From Neonectria sp. B-13 (taxonomy: Eukaryota > Ascomycota > Sordariomycetes > Hypocreales > Nectriaceae): a stretch of 64,000 bases of DNA. Numbering within the stretch: position 1 is the stretch's first letter; each line of letters opens with the position of its first letter. The DNA is taken from positions 5,273,296-5,337,295 of the forward strand of contig NOKP01000001.1 of assembly GCA_002682825.1 (NCBI GenBank). The letters run 5' to 3'. The translations under genes were made by a program, and so were the position numbers. The notes beneath the pieces were generated by a model. That model worked only from the letters and a program-made list of their open reading frames with translations, made no database searches and was not told the origin of the DNA. Shown piece by piece: positions 23,722-35,413 of the stretch.

Positions 23722-25227
23722 CTATTGAGAGAATAGCCCAACAAGCTGGCTGATGATGGCTGGGTTGCGGCGGATATAGAAGGCCAGAATGCCGACCGCA
23801 GCAGCCACACCGATGGCTTTGGCCGGGCGGCGGTACGCCCAAATGGTCCTTTTTATGCAGCCATACTGTTGTACCCAATGGAGCTCCCTGGCCTGCTTCC
23901 GGAAGAAGTCCTTACCGTCCTCCATGGTCTGCGTGGCACAGAGCTCGACATCTCGAGCCGTTTTGAGAGCACTTGAACTCGATATTCGGCGCCAGGATGA
24001 CAGAGTTTCGGGGGGGTGGTATTCGAAAAGTCTGGATGAGTCGGCGATGAGCTTGTCCAAGTCCATCTTGGCTGGAACCTTGCTGAGGATAAAAAGCAGC
24101 ATATCGGGCTCATCAATCTCGAAGATCTCGTCACGGCGATCGAGAATGATTTGGGCAAACACATATATACTGAAGACGGGCTCACGAGCTAGAAACACGT
24201 CGAAAAGCCGAGCGATGTCTTGGTATCGCTCAATGTTGTGAGCATACATGGTAAGAGTACCGGCTAAAGCGTAGAATGGCTCTATACCGGCAATGTGTCG
24301 TCGTAGTTTTGGGTCAGCGTTGCTGATGATGTCAGGGAGGAGCTGGAGCTGGTCAGTGGTCGGCGCAAGCCCTGGCAGCATGAAGTCGCGTATTCTCAGG
24401 ACGGAAAGGCGGGCGAGCGAACGAGCCCTCCATGCCGGCCCCAGGACCAGCAGGAAGACCTGGCAGATGTCATGGTAGCCCTGAAAATAGCAGAGGTACG
24501 GATAACGACGGAGAACCTCATTGATTAGGGCCGAGAGTTCTGACTTGCGCTGACCCAGCTCAGACTCAGACAGATCTGCAGGAAAGATTAGACAGAAGTT
24601 CCTGGATTTGGACAAGGAGGTTTGGGCGGTTACTGCTCGGGTAATAGATGAATGACCGGTTGACGTCGAGTTGGACTTGATGCTCATCCTTGTGGCGTGG
24701 CAAGTCTCTCCAGTCGACAGGGGGGTCGCCTTGGACCGTGAAGTCTTCCTGGTTGCCGCTACTGCAGTCGTCGTCGGATGGGAGCTCAAGACCAAGTAGA
24801 AGGGGCCCTTGAATGCATCCTGTCAGCATGTGGCCGGCGCACACCGGGAAGTGGTAGACTTACAAGCCCGTCTGCGCAAAGCGTCCGTGAGAAGGCCACC
24901 TTTCTCTTCAGCCAGAGACCGGAGGCGGCCGATGTCCTTGCATTTGCACGCGGTGAGGATGGCCTCCGCCTTTTGGCTGGAAGACTCGACGATGTCGGTG
25001 GCGTTGTCGGCGGCGGTGTCGGCGGCGCTGACACTGGGGCTGGGGCTGGAGCTGGAGCTGGAGCTGGAACCGGAGCCTGAGCGGGAACAGGCGCGGGTGC
25101 TGCTGCTGGGGCTGGCCTTGGGGGCCTCGTGGTCGGTTCCGGTGACAGGCGGTGCAGCGGGAGCCTCTCGAGGAGGGCGGTTTAACGCCGGGTCCATGTC
25201 CATATCCGTATCCATATCCATTTCCAT
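23722..25227 (-). CDS. TBC-domain Rab GTPase-activating protein, tail-anchored (TBC1D20/Gyp8-like)
   Basis: Three exons, 25227-24864, 24807-24634 and 24575-23722, encode 463 aa. The N-terminus is a low-complexity MEMDMDTDMDMDP run and a Ser/Pro-rich stretch. The TBC domain has the arginine finger in VQLDVNR (Asp169, Arg172) and the glutamine finger in YFQGYHD (Gln211). A hydrophobic segment (IGVAAAVGILAFYI) followed by a short tail at the C-terminus predicts a tail anchor. QGYHD, instead of the common QGMNY, and the tail anchor are typical of TBC1D20 and yeast Gyp8, ER/Golgi GAPs for Rab1/Ypt1. Both catalytic residues are present, so it should be active. The DM repeat comes from an imperfect hexanucleotide run. 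Initiation could occur at any of several early ATGs. Confidence 0.88.
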
Positions 25228-28200
25228 AGAGCGAGCAGGCGGTGCGCGTCACGACGTGAGCAGAGGTGGATGCAGACTTGCAGAGGGCAGAGGACAGTGG
25301 ATGCCGAGTCTTCACTTCATGGCCGCACAGGGGAGCGTGGCCTGAGCCTGGACCTCCTGGCGCGGCTCGACCCGAAGATGGGATCTGATAATGCCGGGAT
25401 CCGGAGACGATGAAAGCTGTCGCTCTGATGTTGTGGTTGTCTCAGGTAGAAAGCGTGGGCAACTAACTAGGTTAGGTACCTGAGGTATGTTTCTGTACGA
25501 CTGTGCACCTGCGTTTACGTCTGCGCCTGCGTCTGCGACTCTGCGCTGGGTTGTTGAGAGGTGATGTCGGTGTCAGGTAGTCAGTCTAGTGTGCAGTACA
25601 GTGGTCTGCGTGGGGAGCTTTTGCTTTGTTTGTCGTCAAAGGGTTGATCCTTGCCCGGCTGAGCATCGCTGCCCGGAATTGGTAGGACCATAGGACACTA
25701 GCAAGTACATGTACCCACTAAAGCTTTCAGGTAGGTGCGAGCCAGTGGTCGCAACCCGCCCCTTGAGGTGCGCTCCGTAGTACTAGTACCTAGTGGAGTC
25801 CATCGATCTCCTCCGTGTTTTCTCCGGACTCACAACTGCTGCGGATAGGACACTGTATGACCTTTACACAGGGCACGACTGGGGGTGCTGCCTTTCATTA
25901 GGATGATGCCCAGCCCTACGAATACTACCTAAGTACTTACGTACGCTGGAATTAATACCTTATGCTGCTTTCCGTCTACCTAAGCGGTAGACTAGGCACT
26001 AATCTTGGTAGGCAACGCGCAGGCATGCAGCCACGCTAGGCTACTTTGAGGAGATCGATCGACTATCGCTAGCCGCAGATTCCTTCAGCTGTGTAGAGAA
26101 CGCCATTACGAAGGCTCGTCGGAGCCGCAGTCCACGCGACGTTGCAGTTGTCAGAAGATTTCGACAACCCACGAGTGCCAAGATAGTATCCAAGCTGCCC
26201 GATTGATTTTAGTGCTTATTGTATGGATGAATTGGATGGCCTGGACGCTTCTATTGCGACTTGGCGATAGATAAAATCCGACCAAACTAGACTTTTAACC
26301 TCGTTCATGGAAACAACCACAACGAAAACCTCCTCGGAACTCCAACATCGACCCTGAACAATTGTCTGTTGTTTGCGGGTCTCTTTTCGGTCGACAGAAA
26401 CGACTTATTGACTGGATGTAGGGCGGGAATTCCATCTGCAAGAAGGTGCCTATACGAACGAGTCCATCCGGCTTATTCTGTCTCTTACCCCCTGCATCCA
26501 GACATCATGACAACCAACATGGACAGCGGACTTCAGGGAGGTAGGAGGTAACAATGAGTACCGTTCACGTAGCGTGTGCGAATACTACGGAGCTTGGAGG
26601 CTGGGGTCTCTCTACCAGCGCTGGCCCACTTCCAAAGTAAGCTGCTATTCGCCCTTCCCTTCATGACAACCCGTCATCAGAGAAAACTCCCCTAGCTTGA
26701 CCGCTGCAGGCTTGGCGCGTTTCCACCTCGTCGTCTCGACTGCCGGACTGGCAGTTAGGCGTGATGTCGTTGAGGCCTTGAGTCTTGGCCTGCGACTGTC
26801 TCGACGCCTCCCGCCGTCAGACTCGTTTCGAACTTTGCGCGATGGGCCGTTCCTGCGCTGGTCAAGTCCTCCTGCGTCCCGTTCTGCACGAGACAGAAAA
26901 TATCGAAATTGCTGCACCCTTCTCCCGATTCTGACATTGGGGCCTAGGCAACGAGGGACACGTCGCCTGATTATCTGTCACTCTTGAATAGGTAGTTGAA
27001 CCAATCGTTGATGCCAAAAGTGACATCCTTGGCGCAGTATGTCTCTCACTCCGATGTGTTCATTATTAGTTAGGCAAAATAAATGTGCCAGGCGCATGAT
27101 AAACAAGCGTGACACTGAAATTTTGCCCTCGCTCGTGTAAACGGGAATGCAGGATGTGGAAGTTGCGGTAAGGAAATGGGTTGGCAAGTTTGCTCCAACG
27201 GCCAGTCACAAGCTCTGGGTTTGAAGACCTCGTTTGACAACGCGTATCGTAACCGGAACCATCTGCGGTGTTGGTTGCAAGCCGTGTCTGGCACAGTAAA
27301 ACCTGCTCAAACATGGGCCTTCCTAGTTAGCGAGTATGTCATCGGCCGTATCGGCAACAGGGGAGTCGATTGACAGATGTGCAGATCGATGGGCGAATGC
27401 GCCATCGGGCCCGACCACTCCGTTGGTCAATGTTGAGGCCAACAATATGCAAGGTTCTGCCTCGCCTGGCGACCAGGCACTTGGCTTCTAAGTATACTTG
27501 GGGCTTGGCAGGCACTCATCACATTTGCTTTGTATACATCCTCATGGATCACTGCATCCCCAGACAGGTCGAGCATGGGAACCTGGTAGGAGCCTGGGAG
27601 GATGGCAAGATGGGCGAGGCTGGCAAGGTGACAGCCAGCAGGATCCGGCATAGAAGCGCCGAACTGCTGCTGCCTCGTCATCTGGGATGGCCCCTAGGCG
27701 CCTCGCAATCTCGCGACGGAACCAACAACGGCGTCGAGCGGTGTCTCGAAAGTGCGAAGTCTGCATGATGGTGCAGTGAAACAGTTGTAAAAAAAAAAGG
27801 CTGAGTCAAAAGAGTCTAAGTTGCAAGTGCAGGTGTGGAACACTTCGTCCGAGGCAGCCCAGGGGTTGCGACAAGGGGACTCGTCGAGGACGCACGAATG
27901 ACAATGCATAGGACCAGGATACCCCGAGGAGGGATCGCACGCCCTGCGGCTTTTTTGCAGCGAGAGATTAAATGGCTTACTGGGCTTTCGCAAAAGGTTG
28001 AGCGTTCAGCTTTTCGGAGAGCAAGTGGTGGTCAAGGTGGGCGGCGGTTCACGGGACGGCGGAGGCGGATCGTCGTCCGGGTTGCTGGGAGCCGGGGTTT
28101 TGGGGAGTTGGGAGTGGGGGGAGTGCCCGCGTTTGCGGCCGTAATTACCAGGTTGATTCAGGCTTCAGTTGCTTCGGTGCACTTACGCCGCACAGCAGGT

Positions 28201-29979
28201 ACCTGTGAGCCACGCCCCAAGTACCTCCATTCCGCCGCAGTCTAGTGCACCTCGGTATTACTACAGGAGACGGGAGTGGCCGAGTTGGAGGCTGAAGTGC
28301 TGTGCTGGCCCAGATCGCCTGGTGCGGACGGGACGGGACTGTCGGGTCTATCCTTCCTGCATTCCCTTCTTCGGTGTCCATCCGGACTTAGTACTATCCG
28401 TACGATAGAATAGTACCTAAACTCATCATGTCCGCCGCTGTGCTATCGGCAGCCGCTTCGCGGACCCTTCTAGCGGCCAGTTGTTGCCAGGTCTCAGTTC
28501 TCAATGGAGGAACGCTTGTCTAGCGGGGCTGAGTATTCATTGCTGCGGGTGTGCCACTGTGTGACCTGCGAGTGGGCCGTAGAAGCTCTATCCCGCGCCC
28601 CGAGGAGGAACACGTCTGGGCTGTGTTACCTAACCTCACCATTGGATTGGGCTAACCAAGCCGTGTCTCTCGCTACCGCCTTCGGCCGTGCCTCGTTAGT
28701 AGCGGTCGGGACCTTCGAGATGGAGCCAAGATTCGTGCGGCGTCGTGCTAAAATGTCTCTTCCATGTCGGGCTCAAGCTGTTGGAAGTTGCTTCCACACT
28801 GACGCGGGGTTTTCCATGTTTTAGGGCCTTTGAGGCCCGGCGGCTTTTGTAAAGGAAGCCACTGGGGCCCAGGGGGCGCGGGGGCAGTATTTGCCGGGCC
28901 GGCAGGTACCATTTGCGTGCCACCTGATTGGAGCTTCAGTCTTTCAGGCTCACACTTGGCCTCGTTCCATCTCATCTCATCACATCAACAACGGACGTCA
29001 TTCTAATCCGGATTCCACAAAGTCACCTGCCGAATCCAACCCGTCCCGCCTAAACCAAGTGACCTCATCTCTTTGTCTTTGTGGGGGGCAGCCCTACGAA
29101 TAGAAGCACGGACGTTATCGACCGAGTCCGGGCATACGTACTTCGTACCTCTCTACTACCTCACCTACTCACCCAAGCAACCCTGGCTTAATATTCAGGT
29201 TCACGGCGCTTCACACTCACGTCCACACTCAAGCCTCGCAACTTCCACGCCTAGCTTCCTCCGTGACCGCTATACCTGGACCTTGGCTTGCATTGACCTT
29301 GACTAGGTTCCTAGCTTGTTTGCTTTCCTGTTTGCTCCAGCTTGCCAGTTGATCTCCTCGGCTTGCTCCCCCTCTACACGAACAGTCTTGTCGCTGGCTC
29401 CCTTGCCACAAGTACCGCCAGTGAACGCAACACCCCCTGGAGGCCTGTCTAATAATCTTCTCCAGGGTCCCTTCCACCCCATCCTCCCTTGTACAAAGCA
29501 CACCCTCTCTTTCGTTGTCGTGCTTGTGCGCCTCTGAGCGAGGACTGAGGACGGCGGATTGTGAACGGTGAACTGTGAACTGGCTGATGCTGGGGGCTGC
29601 ACCATCATCGTGTCTTGGCGTCCGAGACCAGACCAGCCTGGAGCGGATCAGCCTAGGTCAGCCCAGTCCAAGTCTAGGGACTGGTCATATCCAACTCACA
29701 CGGGCGCACACACGGGCACACGCACACACACGCACACACACAGACGCGACCACTACACTACGAAGAAGCCCTTTCTCCCCGGCTCGTGGCTAACGACTCG
29801 AGAGCATCTTGTGTGTGCCACTTGGGGAAAAACCAGGGCCCTTGTCCCACCCGATCCCGAACTCGATCCCGCTCCCGCTCCCGCTTCCGCTTCCCGGCTC
29901 TTGAGCTCTTTTAGCCTCTCAAGCTCCCAGCTTCCACGTTGTGGGCATTTTCCGGTCTTGGTGCCATGAGGCTGCTAGT
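25228..29979. other. 4.75-kb gene-poor region
   Basis: Contains the promoter of the TBC gene on the left and the leader of the MMS1_N gene on the right. Many short frames exist on both strands (for example 26645-26917 minus and 27370-27768 plus) without domains or plausible exon chains. TAGGTA/TACCTA words are dense at 25460-26030. A CA-rich run is at 29701-29746. The sequence 26285-26350 resembles a 5' leader (AACCACAACGAAAACC), and an ATG at 26507 opens only a short frame, so a small or non-coding transcript cannot be excluded. Confidence 0.5.
29701..29746 (+). repeat. CA-rich microsatellite
   Basis: Imperfect (CACACG)n/(CA)n run in the 5' leader region of the MMS1_N-domain gene. Confidence 0.75.
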
Positions 29980-32900
29980 ATGGCTTTCCAGAGCAGCGTT
30001 CTCAGAGATGGCGAGTGGGTGACCGAGACGGTCAACTTTCAAGATGCTTTGAAAGCCTCCACCGCACCTAAGCCCACCACCGAGCCATATCCCGAGGTGC
30101 CAACCTGCGGCATCCTATCTACCACTATTGTCGAGAGCCCCGTTATTCAAAGGGTTCTTCCTGTGCGACTAAGGTCTCAGGACTCTAACGATGTTGCCTT
30201 CGTCGGCGTAAGTTTTGCCTTCGCTTTCCACGGCTGCCATATCCCTATCTACTCCCCTGAATCCCTACCCCTCTTCCGTACAACCTCATACCACCTTGGT
30301 GTGCCTACAGCATTACTGTGCAAACCCTTGGAACCCGTCTTGGTGAGAGACTATTAGAGGTAGTTGTCATATCTCGCAATATGGCCTTGAGTTTGAGACA
30401 GGGAATCCTTCGGCTACTGAGCCTGCCGTCGAACCTTTGCTAATATGGACAGGACCGCTTCGTCCAAATCAGCGAACTCCGCGCTGACGGGCAAGTTCAC
30501 GAAGTCATCAGGAAATCCGACTTCGGCGCCAGAATTCGAAATGCTATCGTACTTGGCCCCTCCCCCCAGGACGGTGCCGACATCCATTCTCGCTTGATCA
30601 AACCAGAGGATCATGATGTCTTTATGCAGGATACGACCAAACCCCCTGGAGCCGAAATTTCCCGCCCGTTTCCTCCTCAGCTGCTTGTCCTGATGCTCGA
30701 GTCTGGCGACGCAGTCTTCCTCTTCGTTCGAGAGCGTACCGATGGTACCCTCGAGTTTGTCACTACCCGATATAAAAACCCCTGTAATCTCAAATTCTTA
30801 GGCTTTCACCTATGCGTTGACCCAAAATCACGTTACATGGCTGCCGCCTCGGGCGAAGGCGCTTTTGTCGTCTACCATCTCGAGCCGTTGGAGAAGATGG
30901 GCTCCCAGTACATGCGAGAGGGTTCATTCAATCCCATCGCGTCCACTCGCGTCCGTCACACCAAGGGCATCATCCACAAGATGGAGTTCTTACATCCGAG
31001 ACTCTCCGACGACTATCACGTTATATTACTCCTCATCATGATGCGGCGGGAGGTCAATCATCAGCCCTGTCACTCTCGGATGCTCTATTACGAATGGGAG
31101 CTTGGCGACGACCTCAAACCTATCTTCTCCAGGGAGAAGTCAGGCACTCGCCTCCCGGAAGAGCACCAGATGCCTTTGCTAGTAGTTCCCCTGCGATTCA
31201 ATACCGCCTTCTTCATCGTCTCAGAGGACTCCATAGGCATTGTCAAATGTGCTCTGCAGGGCCCGCCAGTCTTTGACTCGCTGACTACAGATGCTCCGGG
31301 CCAGACAGAACTGCATCATGGGGCTGCTGAGCCACTCTGGGCCGCCTGGGCAAGGCCCTTTCGGCTCCAGGCATATTTTGAAAAGACAGACATCATCTAT
31401 CTGGCACGCGAAGATGGTGTCATCGTTCACATCGAGATAGACGCCTCCGATCTGATGCCTTTGGTGACAAATCTTGGAAGCCTCAATACTAACATCTCTA
31501 CGGCCTTTACCACCGCATATGATATCTTTGCAGATGTGCTGATAATAGGAGGAGACTCGGGCCCTGGAGGTATTTGGAAGGTAAGATGGCGAGCGGCTGC
31601 GCGGGTCGGAGTCATAGCTAACTATTGTACAGCTTCCTGCCCGCAGCCACTTGGAACAAGTGAGTACCATACCCAATTGGTCTCCTGTAATCGACCTGGT
31701 TACAACGGACGAATATACCTCATGGGCGGCTGAAACTCCAGCCGGCGAAGCGATCTCGAGGAGAAGAACTCCGTCTAATGGTTTGAGAAAGCCGGATCGC
31801 ATCTTTTGCACTTCTGGTCGCGGGCCCAAGTCAAGTTTGACAGAATTGCGGTGGGGAATCCAGGCCTTGATCGGGCTGGAGTTCGACTACGATCAGCCGG
31901 TTCGACAATCATGGATGTTTCCGGTGGAGATTCGAGGCGAAACGGGGTTTTATGCCCTGTTGTCTCTGCCGCACTCGTCTGATGTGCTTCACCTCTCTAG
32001 CGATCTCACCAATGCAAGCGCCTTGACTCCCGATGTCTCGCCCTTTGACACAGCCTGCCGGACTATTTATGCTGTTCGGAATGAACAAGAGACCATCGTG
32101 CAGATAACGGAGGCATCCATAACCCTCGTTGCTCCCTCACAGAGGTAATACTCAATTTTGCGACTTTCGGACATGTCGCCTCCCACGTCTAATAAGTCGC
32201 TAACCACCGCGTAACAGCTCGCGACACTACCACAGCGACGTCTTTGGGTCAAGCCACACGATGGCAGAAAACGCGTTCTGCAAGAATGACCTTGTGGTGA
32301 TCTCTACCCACAAGGATCAGGTATCCCAACTCCACGTCTCACAAATAGATCAGATGAACGTCTCGCATGCCAGGTCGTGGGACACTCAAGGAGAAGTCAC
32401 TTGCATTTCCATGTTTACTCACTCAGAGCAAACATTGATAGTAGCTGGTTTGGTGGTAGATGATTCGCCTTTGATATCGATTTATTCCTCCGACGGCCAT
32501 GTGATTATCAGCAAGACATTTGATGCACGCAATGGTATTCAATGCCCCCCCCCCCCCCGCCCATGCCTTGTACCGCCATTGGTAAAACTAATGCAGTCTC
32601 AGAAACCGACTGCGTGGATTCTCACGGTCAGATGGAGGCATTCACGAGCATCTCGACCTTAACAGAAGGAGTGGATGGTGTGGTCCTGGTTTTCGGCACT
32701 CGGAGCGGTCACTTAGTCACCGGCAGGGTCGCTCAGCAAGAGCACACGCAGATATCATTATCTGTGGAACGCCTGGGGATGGCTCCAGTGAACGTATTTC
32801 CAACTTCCGGCCCTTTTGATGGAGACGCCGCAGTCTTTGCGTGCTGCGATAGCATCTTGACCATCATGACGGACTTTTCTCAGCGGCACACCAAGTTTCT

Positions 32901-34407
32901 GAAAAAGAACCCCGTCTGGCCGACAGACTCCAATGACTCCTCTCTACCGTCACCCCCTGTCCACTCGGTTCATTGTCTCGAACAGAGCCTGTATGGGAAT
33001 CGCGGCGACATGTCCTTGATGATACTAGCAGGGTCTCGAATACTCCTCGCAGAGATGTGGCCTCACGTCGGTCCAGTGCCTCGGAGCATCCCTCTCGAGG
33101 GGACGCCGCTCAGGGTCATTTATTCTCAGACATGGAAGTGCCTGATAGTTGCGCATTTGAAAGGCAATCGTCCGACACTCTCATTTATCGATCCAGACTC
33201 CGGGACGATCATCTCCAGCGCCGCCGACAAGAACATGAAGCCATCTGACCACATTTCCGGACTAGAGCACCCGGGAGACAAAGTGTTTGGGCTGAGCGAG
33301 TGGCTTTATGTCAAGGACGGGAAAACCTTTCCCTTCATCCTCGTGACGACACAGCAGGGCCTGCTCCTGATTGTGTCGGTAACGACGCAAGAGATCGAAA
33401 CGATACACGGCAAGACCAGGCATCTGCGATATTGGACAAGATACAAGAAAAGGGGGTTCGAAGATCCAATCTACTCAGTTGTCGGAGACGCAGCGGGACT
33501 CCTATTCTGTGTCGGAAAAGTCCTGCACTGGGAAGTTCTTGACCTCGGAGAGAAGAAGCTGAAGCCTATGAAGCAGTTCCAGTTGGACTCACCGGCGACA
33601 TCTTTGCAAATTGTAAACGGCAAAGTCTGCGCCTTGACAGCACGGCATTCACTGCAAGTGATAGACCTGCATGCGGAATCCGAAACGACTGATGTTTCCC
33701 TTGTTCACAGTGATCAAGCATCGAGATACACGTGCCATCTGATCGAGGTTGGAGACTCGGCAGAGTTGCCAAGGAAGTGGCCGGTGAATCTCGTTTCGAC
33801 GATGCAAGGGGGTATCGTGGGGCTGTGGGTGCCATGGGGACAGCGAAACAAGGAGCTTGGGGTCGTTTTCGAAGGGACACTGTCGACTTCGGTGAGGAGA
33901 TTCCGGCGAGGGCGCACACGTCCATTATGGTTGAGCTTGGACCGCGAGCGCCGTTACGATGGCCTATTCAGCACCGTCGATGGGGCAGAGATCTTGGGAA
34001 TTTCCCTAGATGGGTCGTTACAGCACTTTGCACTGATTGGGCTGGAGCTTTGGCGGTTTTTGCGCTTGATTCAGAACCTGGCGCAACTTAGCAGATATGT
34101 CTGCCCTTTTCCGCGTGGCCGCAGAGATATCGACATGGACATAGATGTGGACGTTGAGCTGCAGCCTCAACCACGTCCGAACATGATGCACATCGACGGT
34201 GATGTGCTGCGGCGGTGTCTCGAGCTCCGGGCGCTTGAGAGCCTGACCGCAATTGGTGATGGGATGGATCTGTATTGCGAGTACCTGGATGGTATCCGCG
34301 ATGGAGCTTACACGGAGGGGTTTCGAGATGGTGCTGAGGATGGGCAGGAAAGATATTTGGAGCTAGGCTACGATATCCTGCAGTATCTTCTAGCGCCAGT
34401 ATTTTAA
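29980..34407 (+). CDS. MMS1_N / DDB1-CPSF-A family beta-propeller protein
   Basis: Five exons, 29980-30207, 30453-31580, 31633-32144, 32218-32534 and 32597-34407, encode 1331 aa. The N-terminal half matches the Mms1 N-terminal domain pattern of the DDB1/CPSF-A superfamily: RDGEWVTETVNF, NDVAFVG|DRFVQISELR, LLVLMLESGDAVFLFV, HTKGIIHKMEFL, and WAAWARPFRLQ. Relatives are large triple beta-propeller scaffolds, for example Mms1 and Rik1 in cullin-4-type ubiquitin ligases and Rse1 in splicing; the branch was not resolved here. Filamentous-fungal homologues are often annotated as thermotolerance protein. Near the C-terminus is an Asp-rich run (RRDIDMDIDVDVE). The first intron is 245 bp, and the fourth contains a run of 14 C. 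An in-frame GTG 39 bp upstream is not the start. Function in this species is not known from sequence. Confidence 0.8.
32545..32558 (+). repeat. Poly-C tract inside an intron
   Basis: Fourteen consecutive C in the 62-bp fourth intron of the MMS1_N gene, about 40 bp before the ACTAATGCAG branch/acceptor region. Confidence 0.9.
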
Positions 34408-35413
34408 GCCAGATAAACTACTGCGGGTGAGTTCTATGAGATACCAGGGCGGGAAAAAGTATGAGATGTTCCTTCTAGCAGGTTATATAACGAGTTGATA
34501 AGCTCTGGAGACAAGGGAGGCCTAGGTGGAAAGGGAAGGAAGCAGGACGGATAAATTGACCGGACTCGATCAGAAAACCAGATGTAGATAAGATGTAGTC
34601 TAGTAAGTAGACACGCATACACTAGTAACAGCAGATTGAGGCTGGGCCTCACTGGAGAGGGAAGATGATGAGGAAGATGACGCGGGGAGGAGGAAAAACA
34701 AGAAAAGGAGCTAGAAGTGTAAATGACATTCTTTCTCACGTATACTTTACATCCCGTTCCTAGTGTATTCGTCATATATGCCCTAGATCAAGGTACCATG
34801 TGAATACCTCACCTGGTATTGCAGACCATTCATGGTGTTGATGAAGGAGTGATGATACACTGCTTACATAATATGACATTCACAAAATTATCTCGGGGCT
34901 TTCTCTGTAATTTTCTCTGAGGTTACCTAGTACGTCAGAGCTCCCCCCTCCATCACTTGCCACTTTCCAGGGTATTCCAGTGAGTCATCGAATCACGGTG
35001 ACCACCCTCACGACCTGATAGGAGGATTGACGGTTGTTCATGAAAGATCAGGAGATTGCTTAGACAAGGTTGGATCGGATTCTGCCACGAAATTCTGTAG
35101 CTGTGAAGCCCTGTTAAAGCGATCAGAAGGCTGAACCAGATAGCTGATAGTGGTGCACTCGTAGTGGGCTGCCCCGCCTAAACCCCGTAACAGTAACCCC
35201 AAACCCACCCTGTCCCGCAGGCCTCATAGCACAGCACAGGCTCGGCCAGCCAAACGGACGATACCAAGAGAGAGAGTCAACTCTCGTTGCATCCTCCACC
35301 AAAAAAAAAAGGAAGCCGACGGCCCTCCCCGCCAACTTTACGACCCCGGACGCCGGACACTTGACGCTTGTCGCTTGCAATCTTCCGATACCTAGCCAAC
35401 CAAGACGGCCAAG
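34408..35413. other. Intergenic between MMS1_N gene and eIF5B
   Basis: 1.0 kb between tandem plus-strand genes. It is AT-richer at 34500-34620 (3' UTR side). The leader just before eIF5B carries a poly-A run (35300-35311). No other gene was seen; a 270-codon minus frame starting at 35935 is antisense to eIF5B and runs into this gap. Confidence 0.55.

Noticed and set aside
28262..28330. TGGCCGAG word resembling the start of a Leu/Ser tRNA
   Set aside because: No matching anticodon arm, variable arm or B box follows.
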